DNA from: Anaerofustis butyriciformans
GTDB taxonomy: Bacteria > Bacillota > Clostridia > Eubacteriales > Anaerofustaceae
Length of the DNA stretch: 64,000 bases
Reading direction: 5' to 3'
NCBI RefSeq assembly: GCF_036289385.1
Contig: NZ_JAYFFH010000001.1
Coordinates: forward strand, 434,001-498,000
The translations under genes were made by a program, and so were the position numbers. The number at the start of each line of letters is the position of its first letter. The stretch's first letter is position 1. Below, in pieces: positions 61,472-64,000 of this stretch. Under the pieces are notes generated by a model. The model ran no database searches. It was not told where the DNA came from and worked only from the letters and a program-made list of their open reading frames with translations.

Positions 61472-64000
61472 CTAGAAATCAAAATTATTTACAATAGCAA
61501 TATCAATATAGAATTTTATACGAGTAGATTCTATTCCCGTTTCTTCATCAATAATTACTAAATAATAAGGTTTATTTCTATCATAAGTAATATTTTTAAA
61601 TACAAACTTTTCTCTAAAGAATCTATCTTTAACTTCAGTATTTTCATAATTTGCAATAATTGTACATTCATCAGATATTCTATTTCCATCTTCATCTTCA
61701 AAATGTAATAAGTATCTACAAGGTTTATTATTATCATCAACATTACTATCTTGTAAAAATTCTAGATAAGTAATAGCATTTGTTATTTTTGTTGATAACC
61801 CACTGTAGGTAATTCCGACTTTTTTACTTTGTTCTGTTGTTCTTGTTGATTTAAAATCAATAACAGGTATTATTATTTCTTGAGGAAGTATTCCACCGTG
61901 AACATAATTTATGCCACTACCTTGTCTTGCAAATATAATATTTCCTTTAGGAATATTTACATAGCCACTATCTTTTCCAAACACATAATCTAAATTTATT
62001 GATAAAATACCTTCTTCATTAGATAGACTATCTGAATATGAATATCTTGTTTTTTGTTTTGTAGCATTTACTATCTTACTTGTTTTTTCATAACTTTCTA
62101 TCTTACCTCTTTTATAGAAGAATCCGTGATCAGCAGTTATAAAAGCATTTATTCCACTAAATGTTGTATGTAAATCTCTAACTAATTTTTCTAATTCATT
62201 TATCGCTTTATCACAGGCAGTAAATATAGTATTTTCATTATGTTCTCCTGCATTATCTATTGTATCGTGATAAATATATACCACTTTTTTACCAGAAAAT
62301 AGTTTTTTCCATTCAAGTTTTGTCATTTCATATAAATCATCATATTTCACAGCAATAGAGTCTATGTTTTCTTTTTGAAGTAATAATTCTCTATCTTTTA
62401 AACTTGAAGAAACTTGTCCATCTACTAAAATATCATCACTATCTTTTACTCTTGACAATTCTTTATTAGGTAATAATGAAGCCATTCCCAATTTTGTATA
62501 TGACGGAACAATTCCTTGCATATATCCAATATCTGATTTACTTGCAAAGTTTTTCAATTTGCTATTAAGTTCTTTTGCGCATTCATATCTAAATGCATCA
62601 GATATAATAACAATTATTCTATCTTTTTTATCATTAAATGGCTTAATATAATTTTTATAAAAATCTTTCTGCAAAGTCATACGATTAGAATCATATTTTG
62701 GCATATTCTCTATCATATCACTCCATTTAATTGATAATTCGCTCATAAAATCATTTACATATATATTTTCAATTTTATTTTTTAAATTAATGAATATATC
62801 TTTATCTTCAATACTATCATAATAAAAATATATTTTTCTGTATAAAGTATCTACTTCATAGAAATTATCAGTATAATCTTTTGCAAATCTATCAATATCA
62901 ACTATTTTTATTGCATTTTCAATACTATTTATTTTTTCAAAAAATGCTATTGAATTTTTTAACAAGTTATATTCATTTTCTAATTTTTCGTACCAGTATT
63001 TATTTTCTCTTGTATCTATATAATGTTTATATACTTCATACTCACCAATACTATTGAATAATTTATCTACTATATATTTGATTATATTTTTATCAATACT
63101 TATAAAAGCATCACTCAAACAATAATCTTCAATATCCATTCCATTAAGTAAGTCAATGATTCCAAATTCTGTTTCTATATCCATTGACAGTTTTTCAAAA
63201 TATTCTCTTGCAGTCTTATCTCTCATCAAATTATTTATAAATACATAAACATTAGTTGTTTTTTTAGTTAATAAATATTTACTATATCTACTTGCTTTTT
63301 TAATATCTTTTAAACTTGTAGCAAAATATGTAAATACTAAAGATTTATATACATCAAGTAAATCGTCATAAGAATTTGCATTAGAGCCAAAAGTATCATT
63401 AAATAAACTTAATATAAATTCTTCATTACCAAACTTGAACAATTCTTCATATTTCTTTTCATCTTCAAAATAATATCTAATTATTTCTTTTAATATATCA
63501 TCTTCATTTATTGATTTTATATTAAGCATAATTGCAGTAATAATTAAATCAATATTATCATTATTTTTTTCTTCAATATCAAAATTTTTAAATTCTGCTT
63601 CTCTTTTTTTGTTGCCAAAGAACTTGGCATATTTATTTATAATCTTTCTACAATCTTCTGTTAATCCCAAGTTCTTTAATCTCATAGTTGTTGAATCCGG
63701 ATTAAATAATAAATCACTATTAGCAGTTTCTAAATCCAATAAATCATTATCTATACCCTTTTTTCTTTCAAAAGGAAGATAGATAATAATATTTTTATTA
63801 AGTTCTTCTTTTTCTATATGATATCTAATCCAAAAACTATTATTATCGTACTTAATAATTTCTGTATCTTCTAATTCAAGTTCATTTATGAAATCTTCAT
63901 ATTCTTGTTTAGAATCATACCAAAATATTATTTTTCTTATTCTTTTTCTTTCAGTATCTCTAGAAAAAGCACCTTTTAAAGTATCTTTTAATAATTCTAA
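61472..64000 (-). CDS. pglZ: PglZ, alkaline phosphatase-fold protein of a BREX system (5' end outside window)
   Basis: The frame is open from the right edge of the window to the stop at 61472-61474, at least 842 codons. A TTG at 63739 is not the true start: upstream codons within the window read LLKDTLKGAFSRDTER, IRKIIFWYDSKQEYEDF and NSFWIRYHIEKEELN, a typical PglZ N-terminal region. The C-terminal half is the alkaline phosphatase-like domain, with VIISDAFRYECAKELNSKL, IVPSYTKLGMASLLP, YIYHDTIDNAGEH, AFITADHGFFYKRG and VHGGILPQEIIIPV, carrying the metal-binding Asp and His residues. PglZ is a core BREX protein. The remaining BREX genes (brxA, brxB, brxC, pglX) would lie to the right if this is a type 1 locus. 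Confidence 0.93.
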   Translation of the reverse strand, partial: LELLKDTLKGAFSRDTERKRIRKIIFWYDSKQEYEDFINELELEDTEIIKYDNNSFWIRYHIEKEELNKNIIIYLPFERKKGIDNDLLDLETANSDLLFNPDSTTMRLKNLGLTEDCRKIINKYAKFFGNKKREAEFKNFDIEEKNNDNIDLIITAIMLNIKSINEDDILKEIIRYYFEDEKKYEELFKFGNEEFILSLFNDTFGSNANSYDDLLDVYKSLVFTYFATSLKDIKKASRYSKYLLTKKTTNVYVFINNLMRDKTAREYFEKLSMDIETEFGIIDLLNGMDIEDYCLSDAFISIDKNIIKYIVDKLFNSIGEYEVYKHYIDTRENKYWYEKLENEYNLLKNSIAFFEKINSIENAIKIVDIDRFAKDYTDNFYEVDTLYRKIYFYYDSIEDKDIFINLKNKIENIYVNDFMSELSIKWSDMIENMPKYDSNRMTLQKDFYKNYIKPFNDKKDRIIVIISDAFRYECAKELNSKLKNFASKSDIGYMQGIVPSYTKLGMASLLPNKELSRVKDSDDILVDGQVSSSLKDRELLLQKENIDSIAVKYDDLYEMTKLEWKKLFSGKKVVYIYHDTIDNAGEHNENTIFTACDKAINELEKLVRDLHTTFSGINAFITADHGFFYKRGKIESYEKTSKIVNATKQKTRYSYSDSLSNEEGILSINLDYVFGKDSGYVNIPKGNIIFARQGSGINYVHGGILPQEIIIPVIDFKSTRTTEQSKKVGITYSGLSTKITNAITYLEFLQDSNVDDNNKPCRYLLHFEDEDGNRISDECTIIANYENTEVKDRFFREKFVFKNITYDRNKPYYLVIIDEETGIESTRIKFYIDIAIVNNFDF

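Noticed and set aside
1..64000. CRISPR array, tRNA or rRNA genes
   Set aside because: No regularly spaced repeats, cloverleaf-like sequences or rRNA blocks were seen on reading through the window.

Overview
The window comes from a very AT-rich, low-GC Gram-positive bacterium, most likely a member of the Clostridia (Bacillota). The evidence is strong Shine-Dalgarno sites, many short intrinsic terminators, the paired GlgC/GlgD glycogen subunits, a ROK glucokinase, the fused GH13/GH77 enzyme and the ImmR/ImmA-type accessory genes. I cannot name a genus from sequence alone.

Layout. 1-8.7 kb (minus strand): a cell-surface polymer cluster with a CDP-glycerol glycerophosphotransferase-family protein, a nucleotidyltransferase-like protein, three proteins carrying 'sugar-transfer' ATP-grasp domains, and one large CapA - leucine-rich-repeat - ATP-grasp fusion. 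8.7-13.8 kb: a CoA-transferase/racemase-family gene, a zinc-dependent phospholipase C-like gene coupled to a UMF1-type MFS transporter, a NUDIX hydrolase and glucokinase. 13.8-28.7 kb (minus strand): a complete glycogen operon in the order pgcA-pgi-glgB-glgP-glgC-glgD-glgA-GH13/malQ, with a good sigma-A promoter overlapped by a CcpA-like operator; GlgA and GlgB end in unusual lysine-rich tails. 29.5-32.6 kb: a two-TM protein, a frameshifted MFS-CBS transporter and a divergent MarR regulator with two perfect copies of its likely operator. 32.6-40.7 kb: McrBC restriction genes (mcrB interrupted by an in-frame TGA) and sbcCD.

41-50 kb is an accessory region: an ImmR/ImmA-like pair, DUF4417, a DUF6883-like/DUF4926-like toxin-immunity-type pair, then a minus-strand cluster of an unrecognised 212-aa protein, an Upf1-like helicase, a small protein and a metallophosphoesterase, and a frameshifted endonuclease/exonuclease/phosphatase gene.

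From about 49.9 kb to the right edge lies what looks like a mobile element. A short C-terminal fragment resembling a 23S rRNA (uracil-5-)-methyltransferase (rlmD/rumA) abuts a large serine recombinase. Next come MazF and small genes, a multi-hairpin region that may be a structured RNA, a frameshifted sigma-like factor, a 5'-truncated MobV relaxase, a three-gene aminoglycoside-modification cluster flanked by a 15-bp direct repeat, a C-terminally truncated OLD-like ATPase, and the end of a type 1-like BREX locus (brxL and pglZ, the latter running off the window).

Five genes are broken or truncated in ways visible by eye: MFS-CBS, mcrB, the EEP gene, the sigma-like gene and mob. Three of these are one-base length changes in homopolymers, so either real decay or consensus sequence errors must be considered.
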